Below, piece after piece: positions 24,527-34,099 of a stretch of DNA of 64,000 nt (positions are counted from its first letter, which is position 1; each line of letters begins with the position of its first letter). Origin of the DNA: CAYTGM01 sp964437365 (GTDB lineage: Bacteria; Sumerlaeota; Sumerlaeia; SLMS01); contig CAYTGM010000027.1 in assembly GCA_964437365.1 (NCBI GenBank), positions 1-64,000 of the forward strand. The letters are read 5' to 3'. The translations under genes and the position numbers were made by a program. The notes beneath the pieces were generated by a model. It was not told the origin of the DNA, made no database searches, and saw only the letters and a program-made list of their open reading frames with translations.

Positions 24527-26116
24527 TTAGCGCGCTCCCGCTGCGCCTGCTTCCATGGATTCAAGAACTTTGTCCAGACTGAAGCTGGCCGCTTCCTGAC
24601 GGGGTGGATACTCCCGGAAAGTCTCGAGGAAATTCGCGACGTACGCCTGGGCAGGGACGAGCATATACGCGCGGTCCAGCATCCAGTCGTAGTAAGTATT
24701 TGACGTTTTCATGCCACGCTCGTAGGGATCGCGTCTCAGGTTAATGATGATCGGGACGCGAAGTGGAACAAAGGGCTCCATCCAGGCGCGGAAAGTTCCT
24801 TCTGTCTTTTGCTCAAGAAATATAAACTTCCAGTTACGATACCGGAGAGCTGACAAGTCCCCGTCGTCGGTAAAGTAGAAGATTTCTTCCCGAGGGCTGG
24901 GTGTTCCCTGTGGATCTTGAAGATGTTCTGTGAGGTCATAGCCATCCAGGTGGATTTTATAATCGCGTCCAAGAGCCGAAGATGTATAGCCGTCCAGAAG
25001 GTCTTCTTTCATATCATCCTTACCAGCGGCCGCGAGGAAAGTTGGCAGCCAGTCCATGTGGTGGACAATCTCATTGGAAACGGACCCTGGTTCAACGACT
25101 CCTGGCCAGCGAACAGCGCAGGGCACACGCCATCCACCTTCCCAGTTAGTATTTTTCTCACCGCGGAAGGGGGTCATTCCGGCATCGGGCCAGGTATTCA
25201 TGTGAGGTCCGTTGTCTGTTGAATAGTGGATGATGGTGTTATCAGCGATGCCAAGGCGGTCGATGGTGTCGAGGAAGAGACCGATATGCATATCATGCTC
25301 GATCATGCCTGCCGTGTATTCATCAGCCGCTGGATATTTCTCTTTAATCTGGGCCATTTTTTCTTCGCTGACGTGTGTTCTAAAATGCATGCGGGTGCCA
25401 CTCCACCAGACAAAGAAAGGTTCACCTGCTGCGTGTGCACGCTCGATAAAGTCGATGGCTGCAGCTGAAGTTTCATCATCAACTGTTTCCATGCGCTTTT
25501 TGGTGAGGGGTCCGGTATCTTCTATACGACCATCTGCAAAAGACTTGATGACGCCTCTTGGGCCAAACTTTTCTCTGAAGGCTGGATCTTTGGGATAATC
25601 TTCGTTTTCTGGTTCTTCTTCCGCGTTGAGATGATAGAGGTTACCGAAGAATTCGTCGAAGCCATGGTTCGTGGGTAGATGTTCGTCGCGGTCTCCGAGG
25701 TGGTTCTTACCGAACTGACCTGTTCGATATCCCTGGTCTTTGAGAAGTCCTGCGATGGTGGGATCCTCTTCCATCATCCCTTCCTCAGCACCTGGGAGTC
25801 CCACTTTCGACAAGCCCGTGCGGAAAACACTTTGTCCCATGATAAAGGACGAGCGGCCAGCAGTACAGCTTTGTTCTCCGTAGTAGTCAGTGAAGATAAT
25901 GCCTTCTTCCGCGATCCGATCGATGTTAGGTGTCTGGTATCCCATCAGTCCTTTCGTATAGGCGCTGATATTTGACTGTCCGATGTCATCCCCCCAGATT
26001 ACGAGGATGTTTGGTTTATCCTGGGCAAACGAAGTTCCTGCAGACAAAACAGACAGGAAAGCCAGGGTCCCAAGTGTTACCATTTGCTTCTTTATCCTTT
26101 TCAAAAAACAGGACAT
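24527..26116 (-). CDS. Secreted arylsulfatase
   Basis: Encodes 529 residues. The start at 26116 is preceded by AAGGAG with 6 nt spacing; a 16-residue upstream extension is unlikely. A signal peptide ends near TSFAQD. Sulfatase features are clear: metal-binding ILVIWGDDIG just after the signal, the CTAGR signature (Cys near residue 82, of the C-x-A/P-x-R type converted to formylglycine), GKNHLGD, STDNGPH and a C-terminal domain. It cleaves sulfate esters, probably from polysaccharides or small aromatics, outside the cytoplasm. A maturation enzyme (anaerobic SME or FGE) is not in the window. No polysaccharide-utilisation cluster surrounds it. Confidence 0.94.
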   Translation of the reverse strand: MSCFLKRIKKQMVTLGTLAFLSVLSAGTSFAQDKPNILVIWGDDIGQSNISAYTKGLMGYQTPNIDRIAEEGIIFTDYYGEQSCTAGRSSFIMGQSVFRTGLSKVGLPGAEEGMMEEDPTIAGLLKDQGYRTGQFGKNHLGDRDEHLPTNHGFDEFFGNLYHLNAEEEPENEDYPKDPAFREKFGPRGVIKSFADGRIEDTGPLTKKRMETVDDETSAAAIDFIERAHAAGEPFFVWWSGTRMHFRTHVSEEKMAQIKEKYPAADEYTAGMIEHDMHIGLFLDTIDRLGIADNTIIHYSTDNGPHMNTWPDAGMTPFRGEKNTNWEGGWRVPCAVRWPGVVEPGSVSNEIVHHMDWLPTFLAAAGKDDMKEDLLDGYTSSALGRDYKIHLDGYDLTEHLQDPQGTPSPREEIFYFTDDGDLSALRYRNWKFIFLEQKTEGTFRAWMEPFVPLRVPIIINLRRDPYERGMKTSNTYYDWMLDRAYMLVPAQAYVANFLETFREYPPRQEAASFSLDKVLESMEAGAAGAR

Positions 26117-26548
26117 AAAAGACTCCTTGAAAAAGTAGGAATAAAGTGAGGTTGTTTGAGGCAAATATCCCCGTCTTTACTGACGATCTCTCAGGGTTAA
26201 GAGCTGACGTTTGTAAGTGAGCCATAACTCCTTTGAGATCGAGCTAAGAATTGGATGTGCTTCGCATACCGAATTTTAGCAAAGTCAGTTATCACTTTGA
26301 AAGCAATCAAATATTGTTTAATCGGGGACACATTTTTCCGGTTTTCAGGGTGATGATGCGGTGAGGGTTTTCAGAAGATCACTCGATGATCATAGGTTCT
26401 TGGATCCAAGTATTCCCCCCCTTTTGAAAGGGATATGCCATCATTCCTTTTAATTCTACTCCGCACCGTTCTTCATATTGACATTAATCCCCTCTCTCGT
26501 TGATGCCTTCCTCTGTAGCTGTACTTCCCTACCTTTCCGGACTCTTGG
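26117..26548. other. 432-bp gene-free divergent intergenic region
   Basis: It separates the leftward sulfatase from the rightward amidase and must carry both promoters. I see no gene, strong hairpin or recognisable operator. There is a CCCCCCCC-like run near 26414. Confidence 0.4.
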
Positions 26549-27790
26549 ATGCGAATTTCGATATTTCTTCTACTTTGCCTCGCCTTACTCCCATTGAGTG
26601 TTTCAGCCCGGACCATCAATGACGTTCGCACGGCGGAGCATGGTGAGCATACACGAACGGTGATCGAGTTCGATCACGTCCCTTCGTATGTCATTACCAA
26701 CTTCTCTCAATCAAAGGGAACAGTGCAGGTTGATATCCACGGAGTTGATCGTGTCCCTCAATACGCAAAGTTGACAGGGAAAGAGAAGCTTATTTCTGCG
26801 GTTCAAATTAAGAAGCACCCATCAACCACGGGGAAATATGCCATACTTATTCATACTCAGGGCCCTGTGGCGGTTAATGAGTTCACACTGGAAGATCCCT
26901 TCCGACTGGTTCTTGATCTGAGTAAGAAGGATGGTTTGATTCTGACAGATCAGAACGCAGCTCAGGCAGTGATTCGCCAGACTGTCCCGAGGAGCACGCC
27001 ACCAACGCGCCCCCAGCAATCAGTGGCCAAAACCCAGCCGGAAAAGGCATGGAAGCACACAATCGTGGTGGATCCAGGCCACGGAGGCTACCACAAGGGC
27101 GGTGTTGGAAATCTGGGAGGACGGACAGTTTATGAGAAAGATGTCACGATCCAGGTTGCACAGCGTCTTGAGCGCTATTTAAGAGCAGATCCCCGCTTTG
27201 AGGTGAAGTTGACCCGTCGCACGGATACCTACGTTGGGCTTTACGAACGCACTCAGATTGCTTCACGACTCAAAGGGGACATGTTCATTTCACTTCACTG
27301 TAATGCCGTGGAATCGAACCGCAATCGCGCCCGAGGCTTTGAAATCTGGGCCTGGAACCGAAACAATAACTCTTCCGCTGCAGCCAAGGCACTGGCAAAA
27401 ATCGAGAACGATGATCCCGGTGTTTCTTCAAGGAATAGTTCGATTCTTTCTCACATGATGGAGGATGCTCTCGAATCTCAATCTCTTATCAGTAAGAGAC
27501 TGGCCGACGTGGTCCACGGCGCTTTCATGCAGGATGACTACTTTCGTAAGTATGATCGTGGAATCAAGAGTGCCCGCTTTAAAGTTCTGGAAAACTATGC
27601 AATGCCTTCTATTCTCATCGAAATGGGCTTTATTACTCATCCTTCTGAGGTGAAGTATCTATTTCAGGCTGATTTTCAGGAAAAACAGGCTAAATACATT
27701 TATGAAGGGATTGTTCGCTACTATCAGCAAACAGATCCTGACTTTCCTTCATCTCCAAATCCCCGGTTGATCACGGCTAGAGTGAACTAG
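26549..27790 (+). CDS. N-acetylmuramoyl-L-alanine amidase with AMIN domain
   Basis: Encodes 413 residues. A signal peptide (residues 1-20, cleavage after SVSA) leads into an AMIN domain (about 22-135, RTVIEFDHVPSYVITNF... FRLVLDLSKK) that targets septal peptidoglycan or envelope partners. A linker follows, then the Amidase_3 domain. Zinc ligands are His near 176 (VVDPGHGG), Glu near 196 (YEKDVT) and His near 249 (SLHCNA); the catalytic Glu is in ILIEMGFITHPSE near 357. It removes stem peptides from glycan chains during cell separation. The inserted helix of auto-inhibited AmiB/C-type enzymes may be the segment near 265-330. Confidence 0.95.
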   Translation: MRISIFLLLCLALLPLSVSARTINDVRTAEHGEHTRTVIEFDHVPSYVITNFSQSKGTVQVDIHGVDRVPQYAKLTGKEKLISAVQIKKHPSTTGKYAILIHTQGPVAVNEFTLEDPFRLVLDLSKKDGLILTDQNAAQAVIRQTVPRSTPPTRPQQSVAKTQPEKAWKHTIVVDPGHGGYHKGGVGNLGGRTVYEKDVTIQVAQRLERYLRADPRFEVKLTRRTDTYVGLYERTQIASRLKGDMFISLHCNAVESNRNRARGFEIWAWNRNNNSSAAAKALAKIENDDPGVSSRNSSILSHMMEDALESQSLISKRLADVVHGAFMQDDYFRKYDRGIKSARFKVLENYAMPSILIEMGFITHPSEVKYLFQADFQEKQAKYIYEGIVRYYQQTDPDFPSSPNPRLITARVN

Positions 27791-27861
27791 CGGTTGCGTG
27801 GCGTCCTCGATCTGTTGAAGATTCTCATCGGCTCAGCTGAAGAGTCTTCAGACCCCGCCTC

Positions 27862-28758
27862 ATGGGATATTGTAGAGAGAAAATCACGTTGGAAAACCTT
27901 TGGATTAATGGAAAATTTATGCCTCTCGAGGAGGGAACCCTCCCGATCGAGGATCGTTCGCTTCTTTTTGGCGAAGGAATTTACGAAGTTATCGCAGCTT
28001 ATGATCTGGTACCCGTCCTTTTACAGGAGCATCTGGAGCGCTGGATACGTAGTGCGGAAGGCCTTCGACTGGAATGTCCTTACTCTATTGAGCAGCAAAT
28101 GGAAGTTATTCAACAGCTGCTGGAAAATGTGGGGGCAAAAAGAGCCTCTATTTATGGTCAATTAACGCGTGGATCTGCAAAACGGGCACACCCGTTTCCA
28201 CAAAAGAGTGAGCCCTCCGAATTCTGGTTTGTCCGTGCTCTTCCTGAATATGACAGCCGGATGTATAGTGAAGGGGTCGCTGTAATCACCCAGCCCGATG
28301 ATCGATGGTCACGCTGTTGGATTAAATCAACCTCACTGCTTCCAAACGTTCTGGCGAAACAGGCAGCAACGGATGAAGGGGCGTTTGAGTCGATCCTCTA
28401 CAAGCCTGATGGAACGGTCACCGAAGCTTCTGTGGCGAATTTTCATGTGGTGAAAGATGGTGTGATCTATACACATCCGAACGATGGTGCAATTCTTGGT
28501 GGTTGCAAACGTAAGTTCGTGCTTGATATCGCCAGAGAAAATGGAATTGAAGTTCGCGAAGAGAAGTACAACCTTGATTTTCTAAGGAAAGTTGATGAAG
28601 CCTTTCTGACCTCGACCACGATTAATGCGCTTCCTGTGACAAAGCTGGAAGGTAAAGCAATCGGGTCGGGCAAGGTGGGTGAAGTATTAACAACTCTGAT
28701 GTCTAAGATCGATGAGCGTATTAAAGAACTCGTGAGCAGAAATGGCGTTGCTTCCTGA
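27862..28758 (+). CDS. Class IV PLP aminotransferase (D-alanine/branched-chain type)
   Basis: Encodes 298 residues if started at ATG 27862; a TTG at 27889 (MENLWINGKF) would give the usual family N-terminus. The PLP Lys is in WIKSTSLLPNVLAKQ (about residue 155), as in D-amino acid transaminases (xIKS). GIYEVIAAYDLVPVLLQEHLERW and DGTVTEASVANFHVVKDGVIYTHP also match the family. It probably interconverts D-Ala/D-Glu or makes branched-chain amino acids. The D-type reading would fit the neighbouring wall amidase but is not proved. accD follows 50 bp downstream. Confidence 0.88.
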   Translation: MGYCREKITLENLWINGKFMPLEEGTLPIEDRSLLFGEGIYEVIAAYDLVPVLLQEHLERWIRSAEGLRLECPYSIEQQMEVIQQLLENVGAKRASIYGQLTRGSAKRAHPFPQKSEPSEFWFVRALPEYDSRMYSEGVAVITQPDDRWSRCWIKSTSLLPNVLAKQAATDEGAFESILYKPDGTVTEASVANFHVVKDGVIYTHPNDGAILGGCKRKFVLDIARENGIEVREEKYNLDFLRKVDEAFLTSTTINALPVTKLEGKAIGSGKVGEVLTTLMSKIDERIKELVSRNGVAS

Positions 28759-28808
28759 CGAAGGTCAGGTGCCTTCCCGGCTCATGATATTTCTGGAGAT
28801 CGTATAGA

Positions 28809-29741
28809 ATGAAATGGTTTAATCGACCTTCCCCTGAGTATATCAATATTACTCCTCCCAAAGGAGGAGCAAAGAAAGAGATTCCTAAGGACTTCTGGCA
28901 CAAGTGCCCTGCCTGCGGAACTCTGACCCTGCAAAAAGACTTCGTCGTTTCCTATTCTGTGTGCCCCGGTTGCGGCAGGCATGAACGCATCAAGGCGAAG
29001 GACCGGATCAGATTGATTGTTGATCCTGGTACTTTCAAGGAAACTCACAAGGGTCTCCTATCCAAAGATCCTCTCAAGTTTGAGACGAATGTCAAGTATG
29101 CGGAGAAACTTGAGGAGTCTCGCAAGAAAACAGGGCAGAATGAAGCGGTGCTTGTTGGGACTGCAGAGATCGGTGAAGTTCCTGTTTCTCTCGCCATTAT
29201 GGACTTCTTTTTCATGGGGGGCTCAATGGGGTCGGTTGTTGGCGAAAAGATCGCCCGGGCGATGGAGTATTCTCTTGAGAACAATGTGCCTTGTATTGCA
29301 CTGACGGCCAGTGGGGGAGCCAGGATGCAGGAAGGTATTCTATCTCTCATGCAGATGGCGAAGACGTCTATACTGTGTGCCAGGTTACAGGATGCAAACA
29401 TCCCCTTTATCAGTATTCTTACAGACCCCTCCACCGGTGGGACCATGGCAAGTTTTGCCTCCCTCGGGGATGTCATCATGGCTGAGCCTGGTGCATATAT
29501 TGGATTCGCCGGCAAGCGAGTTATAGAAAATACCATTAAGCAACAGTTGCCGAAAGATTTTCAGACGGCAGAATTTCAGAAAGAGCATGGCTTCGTCGAT
29601 CTCGTTGTGGAACGACGAGAAATGCGCGCAACACTGATTAGACTGCTGCGGATGATGACAGGGCGTCCAGTTATTAAAGAAGAATCATCACCTGAGTCGG
29701 ACGAAATACCCAAGTCGACACCGGTGGCAAATGAGTTGTAA
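28809..29741 (+). CDS. accD: Acetyl-CoA carboxylase carboxyltransferase subunit beta
   Basis: Encodes 310 residues, standard length. The N-terminal four-cysteine zinc ribbon is at about 33-55 (CPAC ... CPGC). The crotonase-like carboxyltransferase core includes MDFFFMGGSMGSVVGEKI, ALTASGGARMQEGILSLMQMAKT and ILTDPSTGGTMASFASLGD. With AccA it transfers carboxyl from biotin to acetyl-CoA, the first committed step of fatty-acid synthesis. accA, accB and accC are not in the window. GGAGAT precedes the ATG. It converges with ubiX with only 8 bp between the stops. Confidence 0.97.
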   Translation: MKWFNRPSPEYINITPPKGGAKKEIPKDFWHKCPACGTLTLQKDFVVSYSVCPGCGRHERIKAKDRIRLIVDPGTFKETHKGLLSKDPLKFETNVKYAEKLEESRKKTGQNEAVLVGTAEIGEVPVSLAIMDFFFMGGSMGSVVGEKIARAMEYSLENNVPCIALTASGGARMQEGILSLMQMAKTSILCARLQDANIPFISILTDPSTGGTMASFASLGDVIMAEPGAYIGFAGKRVIENTIKQQLPKDFQTAEFQKEHGFVDLVVERREMRATLIRLLRMMTGRPVIKEESSPESDEIPKSTPVANEL

Positions 29742-29749
29742 GTAATATT

Positions 29750-30391
29750 CTAAGCGCCAGGTCCGGCTAGAGGTTTCTTTGGACCTTCCCACTTCATGTC
29801 TATATGATGAGGAATATCGAGTACGTTGAGGATTTTCATCACCATGAAGTCGATCAACTCGTCAATACTTTGAGGCTGGCAGTAAAAGCCAGGCATGAGT
29901 GGGACGATGTGAGCTCCTGCCTGTGAGAGCGTAAGCATATTCTGAAGGTGGATCATACTGAGAGGAGTTTCTCTCGGAGCGATCAGCAAGGGCCTTTTTT
30001 CCTTCAGGAAAACATCTGCGCAACGTGTCAAAAGATCATCCGTATATCCGTGCGCTACGCCCGCACAGGTTTTCATGCTGGCTGGAAGAATCATCATCGC
30101 TTTGGCTTTAAAGGTGCCACTTGCAGGGCCTGCAGCAATGTCCCGGATGTTGTAGTGAGTAACCTGATGCTTTGCCTGCTCGGCCGTCACATTGACCCAG
30201 TCTGTCAATGGTGATGAGGAACCAACACCCTGGAGGCCCTCCTCTTCCTGCAGGACACGCCAGGCGCTGCGTGTTACGACGAGGTGGACATGCCACTCTT
30301 CGTTCACGAGGACCTCGATCATCCGCTGGGCATAACGGATACCACTGGCTCCGCTGATACCAAGAACAATATGTGATCTTTCTTCGCTCAA
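29750..30391 (-). CDS. ubiX: Flavin prenyltransferase UbiX
   Basis: Encodes about 213 residues from a TTG at 30391, which overlaps the ubiE stop (TTGA) and has AGGAA 8 nt upstream; the longer in-frame extension inside ubiE is not needed. Motifs: VLGISGASGIRYAQRM (FMN site), VVTRSAWRVL, ILPASMKTCAGVAHGY, RPLLIAPRETPLSMIHLQNML and PLMPGFYCQP. UbiX joins dimethylallyl phosphate to FMN to make prenyl-FMN, the cofactor of UbiD-type decarboxylases in quinone synthesis. Coupling to ubiE supports a joint role in menaquinone or ubiquinone formation. No ubiD is visible here. Confidence 0.94.
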   Translation of the reverse strand: MSEERSHIVLGISGASGIRYAQRMIEVLVNEEWHVHLVVTRSAWRVLQEEEGLQGVGSSSPLTDWVNVTAEQAKHQVTHYNIRDIAAGPASGTFKAKAMMILPASMKTCAGVAHGYTDDLLTRCADVFLKEKRPLLIAPRETPLSMIHLQNMLTLSQAGAHIVPLMPGFYCQPQSIDELIDFMVMKILNVLDIPHHIDMKWEGPKKPLAGPGA

Positions 30392-31107
30392 TGATTTATT
30401 TCCTGAGGCTTTGATCCAATGTGGATGGCGGCGATTCCGAACGAAAGAGCGCAATGGCGAACCTTCACAAAACCTGACTGGAGCATCTGGCGAGCCAATT
30501 CTTTGCGGTTAGGAAAGTGTAGAACCGACATGGGAAGGTACCGGTAGGCGGAACGGTTAGAAATGAGAGCCGCTATTCTTGGCAGGATATGAATGAAATA
30601 GGGCATGTAAAGGGTTCTGATGATTGGGTTGTCGGGTTTACTGAACTCGAGAATCAACAGTTTACCGCCAGGTTTGAGCACGCGCAGACACTCGCTCAGG
30701 GCTCGTTCCAGGGAAGCCATGTTTCGTATTCCAAAGGCGACGGTGACAAGGTCGAAGCTATTGTCGGAGAAGGAGAGGTTCAGCCCATCACCCTGAATCC
30801 AGTCGATGGCAGCTCCACTCTTTTTCTTTTGGGCAAGCTGAAGCATAGGTCCGGTGAAGTCTGCTCCAACAACTTTACAATCAGATGGAGCTGACCTCTC
30901 CAGAGCCATGGCGAGGTCTCCGGTTCCGCAAGCCAGGTCGAGAATCATTGTTTCCTGCCCAGTCATGACCTCTTTTACAGCCATATTCCGCCAGGCGATA
31001 TCGGTCCCACCGCTCAGCAGGTGGTTCAGGAGGTCATAACGATCGGCGATTTGCGCGAACATCGAGCGGATCGCAGTTGGTTCCTGGGACGGTTTCGCTG
31101 TGCTCAT
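30388..31107 (-). CDS. ubiE: Demethylmenaquinone/ubiquinone C-methyltransferase UbiE/MenG
   Basis: Encodes 239 residues from ATG 31107 (AGGAT upstream); the longer frame to 31194 lacks support. Motifs are the family signature FAQIADRYDLLNHLLSGGTDIAWR, the SAM loop ILDLACGTGDLAMALER, VTVAFGIRNMASLERALSECLRVLKPGGKLLILEFSKP and YRYLPMSVLHFP. It methylates the quinone ring. The TGA overlaps the TTG of ubiX by design. Given the likely respiratory quinone pathway, menaquinone is as plausible as ubiquinone; the name ubiE is used for the family. Confidence 0.95.
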   Translation of the reverse strand: MSTAKPSQEPTAIRSMFAQIADRYDLLNHLLSGGTDIAWRNMAVKEVMTGQETMILDLACGTGDLAMALERSAPSDCKVVGADFTGPMLQLAQKKKSGAAIDWIQGDGLNLSFSDNSFDLVTVAFGIRNMASLERALSECLRVLKPGGKLLILEFSKPDNPIIRTLYMPYFIHILPRIAALISNRSAYRYLPMSVLHFPNRKELARQMLQSGFVKVRHCALSFGIAAIHIGSKPQEINH

Positions 31108-31354
31108 GGGGTTTCTATCCTGTGTTCGTGGTTGTAATTTGCGACGGTTGGCGATTGTGTGTTGAAGATGCGAGGTATTTCTGTCTTGCGACAAGTCGGG
31201 GAGTTTCCCTACCGTCCCGAAGTCGCAATGCCCGTTGGTTCGAGAGGCTTAAACAAACGTTCTATTGGGTGGGCAAGTCTCATTCCCACGTGCGTTTTCT
31301 CCTGTTACAGGCTACATTCTCAATTCAGAACACAGAGGTAGAGACTTCATCTAT

Positions 31355-34057
31355 ATGTCGAAACATTTTCTTTCCATCAATTTAAGCTGTTTGCTTCTAA
31401 CACTCGTTTGCTTTGGAACGGTGCGAGGACAGGGTTCAGCACCCCCTGAGAGACCTTTAGTGATTCCAGATGATGCGCCCCAGCAGAAAGTTGTGGTGTT
31501 GAAAGCGGGCGTGGTGGGCGATTACAATCTGATACCGAATGATTACTGGACTCATGGAACCATGGAAGATATTCTTCTCTCCAATGGAACGGCTGGAGCC
31601 GTTTTCGGGCATATCCCCGAAGATGAGAAAGATCAGAATCCGTTCCGCCAGGGGAGTTTGCTCGATCTGTTTACCTCTCCTTCCTCGACGGAAAGCTTTC
31701 AGGTCTTTCAACCAACGACAATTGCAACTGGCGCTGGAAGATCGATCCTGCATTCAGACCTGGCGACAGAAGTTGACCAGGACTCTGAAAGTGTATTTGT
31801 TACAGCATTCGGAAAGGATGCATATCGAAAGAGTGTTGAAGTAGACACACGGTATGAAATGAAAGCAATCTGGCCCGGTGTGCTTGCTACCACGACTCTC
31901 ACGAATCGGAGTGAGGAGGATGTTACACTTCCTGTTATGGGTGATTATGTTGGTTGGGGTTTCATGATCCCATTTACTTCTGGTTCTGGCTGGACAAAAG
32001 AATCAGGAATCGTCCAGGATTGTGAGTTTGTCTATGCACGCTCATTTGATTCGTATATCATGATCATGCCTGTTGAAGGGTTGTTCGACTTTAAGAAGAA
32101 TGCATCTTACAGCACCTTTATCTACGATGAGAATGTTAAACTGGGACCGGGTGAATCTAGAAGTTACCAGCGTTGGATTCTCACTGGTGAAGACGATCCC
32201 TCTAAGCTGTACAGCTTTGTCCTGAAAGAAAAGATGCCCGGCGAGCACGGATTTCTAGCTGGGCGCGTTGAGGAAGAGGTTTTCGTCAAAGGGTATGAAA
32301 CCAAGACAACCAAGTATGTCGAAGGAGCTGAAGTTCGTATCGAGGTGATTAAGCGAGATGACCTTCCCAAAGAATATCGCTATAAGCCCTATATGATCGC
32401 TGTTACAGACAAGAATGGAGAGTATCGTGTCGCATTGCCTCCCGGAGAGTATGCTGCACGAGCTTATACGCCATCGCGAATAAGTCAGCAAAACAGAGTC
32501 GGCAGAAAGGTTATTGCCAATTCGATTACGCCTGCAATGCTTACAGTTTCGGAAGCAAGCAAGGTTCAATTCGAAATCCGAGACTCAGGCTCTGGAGAAT
32601 TGATACCAGGAAAAGTTTCTTTCGTTCCATTGAGAGGAACAACCACCCCTGATTTTGGTCCTCCGGGATCTTTGGCTTCCGGAAACGTTGTCTATACAAA
32701 GAGCGGTTCTGGGCAGATAGAAGTCCCTAAAGGCAACTACCGTGTTGTTGCTTCACATGGAAATGAGTATCATACAGATGAGAAAAGACTTCGCCTGAAT
32801 GAGGCAGAGGTTTCAAAGGTTGTTTTTGAACTGGATCGTGCTTTCGAAACGCCGGGATGGATCAGTGCTGATATAGGCGTGATGACAGATCGATCACCCC
32901 ACAGCCGTGTGTCTCCAGCAGATCGTATTGCAACGGCTATGGCCGAAGGCTTGGATTGGATAGTCACCACAGATACAAATACAGTGACTGATCTCCAACC
33001 AGTTATCGACTCACTTGGACTGCAAGGAGAGATCAGAGCTTCGCCGGGTATCCGAATAACCCCCACGCTGGAGAAAGATCGAGGGGAATATATACTCTTC
33101 CCATTGGATATGTGTGCTGGGGATATCTCATTTGAGATTGAATCTTTATTGGAGCTTAAGAGCGCTGAATCAATGATTTCTGCTCTTAATGATATTTGTC
33201 CTGAAGGTGTACTTGTTGCCAGCAGAGCTATATTCCCGGAAGTGGGTCTGATGGGAGCTCTAGGCTATGATTTTCAACAGGGTATCGCTCCTGAGGAAAT
33301 AGCCTTCGATCCTGAGGTTGATGCCTTTCAGATTGTCGAAGGGAAACGACAGTTCCTCGCCACCCCATCTCTTCAGTCGTGGTACCATCTGCTTGCGAAT
33401 GACTATTGGATGACACCTGTTGCCAACAGTCTATCTGCAGGAACGATACAGGAAGAACCTGGTTACCCACGACTGTATATTCGCAGCGAGAATGATAATC
33501 CCTCTCAGTTGGATCCTGCAGAACTTGCAGATGCAATTATTGAGGGACGGGTTCAGATAACCAATGGTCCGTTCATGGATCTGAAGGTTAACGGCGAAGA
33601 AATCGGATCAATTATCACCGATACCGATGGGGAGATTGACATCGAGTTGCAAGTCTTTTCACCTAACTGGGCAAACGTTGCTGATGTCGCGATAAATACA
33701 AATGGTTTCTTTGCTCGGAAGTTTATCTTACCTGCGGGTTCCTATGATCCTAAGGCGGAACGGGTCTATCCAGCGCCGGATGAGGATGAAAAGATGTCAT
33801 TTAACCTGACTATACGTGAAGATACGATTCTTGTTGTGGAATTGCGGGGAGATCCAGCCCTTCCACAGGATCCTGTTAACCCTTTTGTGCTTCCTGATTT
33901 CACACAGCGCGGAAACAATGGGCAGCGAACATTCGCTTTGAACGCTCCCATCTATATCGATTTTGATGGAGATGGATTGGTTACCCCACCACTCGCTGAG
34001 TTCAAGACATTGAAATCACGGGAAGAGACAGAAGAGGAAAGTGCGACGCCTTTCTAA
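31355..34057 (+). CDS. Large secreted protein with a degenerate CehA/McbA-type PHP domain
   Basis: Encodes 900 residues from ATG 31355, where a signal peptide begins (MSKHFLSINLSCLLLTLVCF, cleavage near VRGQG). Residues about 30-320 form a beta-rich region, about 320-500 hold carboxypeptidase-regulatory-like beta domains (TDKNGEYRVALPPGEYAARAY). From about 505 the PHP-like part reads GWISADIGVMTD, AMAEGLDWIVTTDTNTVTDLQP and later WMTPVANSLSAG and EGRVQITNGPFMDLKVNG. In catalytic CehA/McbA hydrolases these are HxH, TDHN and GNSDSH motifs. Most metal ligands are replaced, so it is probably not a metallohydrolase. The role is unknown; a binding function is inferred. Confidence 0.85.
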   Translation: MSKHFLSINLSCLLLTLVCFGTVRGQGSAPPERPLVIPDDAPQQKVVVLKAGVVGDYNLIPNDYWTHGTMEDILLSNGTAGAVFGHIPEDEKDQNPFRQGSLLDLFTSPSSTESFQVFQPTTIATGAGRSILHSDLATEVDQDSESVFVTAFGKDAYRKSVEVDTRYEMKAIWPGVLATTTLTNRSEEDVTLPVMGDYVGWGFMIPFTSGSGWTKESGIVQDCEFVYARSFDSYIMIMPVEGLFDFKKNASYSTFIYDENVKLGPGESRSYQRWILTGEDDPSKLYSFVLKEKMPGEHGFLAGRVEEEVFVKGYETKTTKYVEGAEVRIEVIKRDDLPKEYRYKPYMIAVTDKNGEYRVALPPGEYAARAYTPSRISQQNRVGRKVIANSITPAMLTVSEASKVQFEIRDSGSGELIPGKVSFVPLRGTTTPDFGPPGSLASGNVVYTKSGSGQIEVPKGNYRVVASHGNEYHTDEKRLRLNEAEVSKVVFELDRAFETPGWISADIGVMTDRSPHSRVSPADRIATAMAEGLDWIVTTDTNTVTDLQPVIDSLGLQGEIRASPGIRITPTLEKDRGEYILFPLDMCAGDISFEIESLLELKSAESMISALNDICPEGVLVASRAIFPEVGLMGALGYDFQQGIAPEEIAFDPEVDAFQIVEGKRQFLATPSLQSWYHLLANDYWMTPVANSLSAGTIQEEPGYPRLYIRSENDNPSQLDPAELADAIIEGRVQITNGPFMDLKVNGEEIGSIITDTDGEIDIELQVFSPNWANVADVAINTNGFFARKFILPAGSYDPKAERVYPAPDEDEKMSFNLTIREDTILVVELRGDPALPQDPVNPFVLPDFTQRGNNGQRTFALNAPIYIDFDGDGLVTPPLAEFKTLKSREETEEESATPF

Positions 34058-34099
34058 GCGGATAGGCGCAGCCTTACAATACGGAGTTTAACAGACCTC

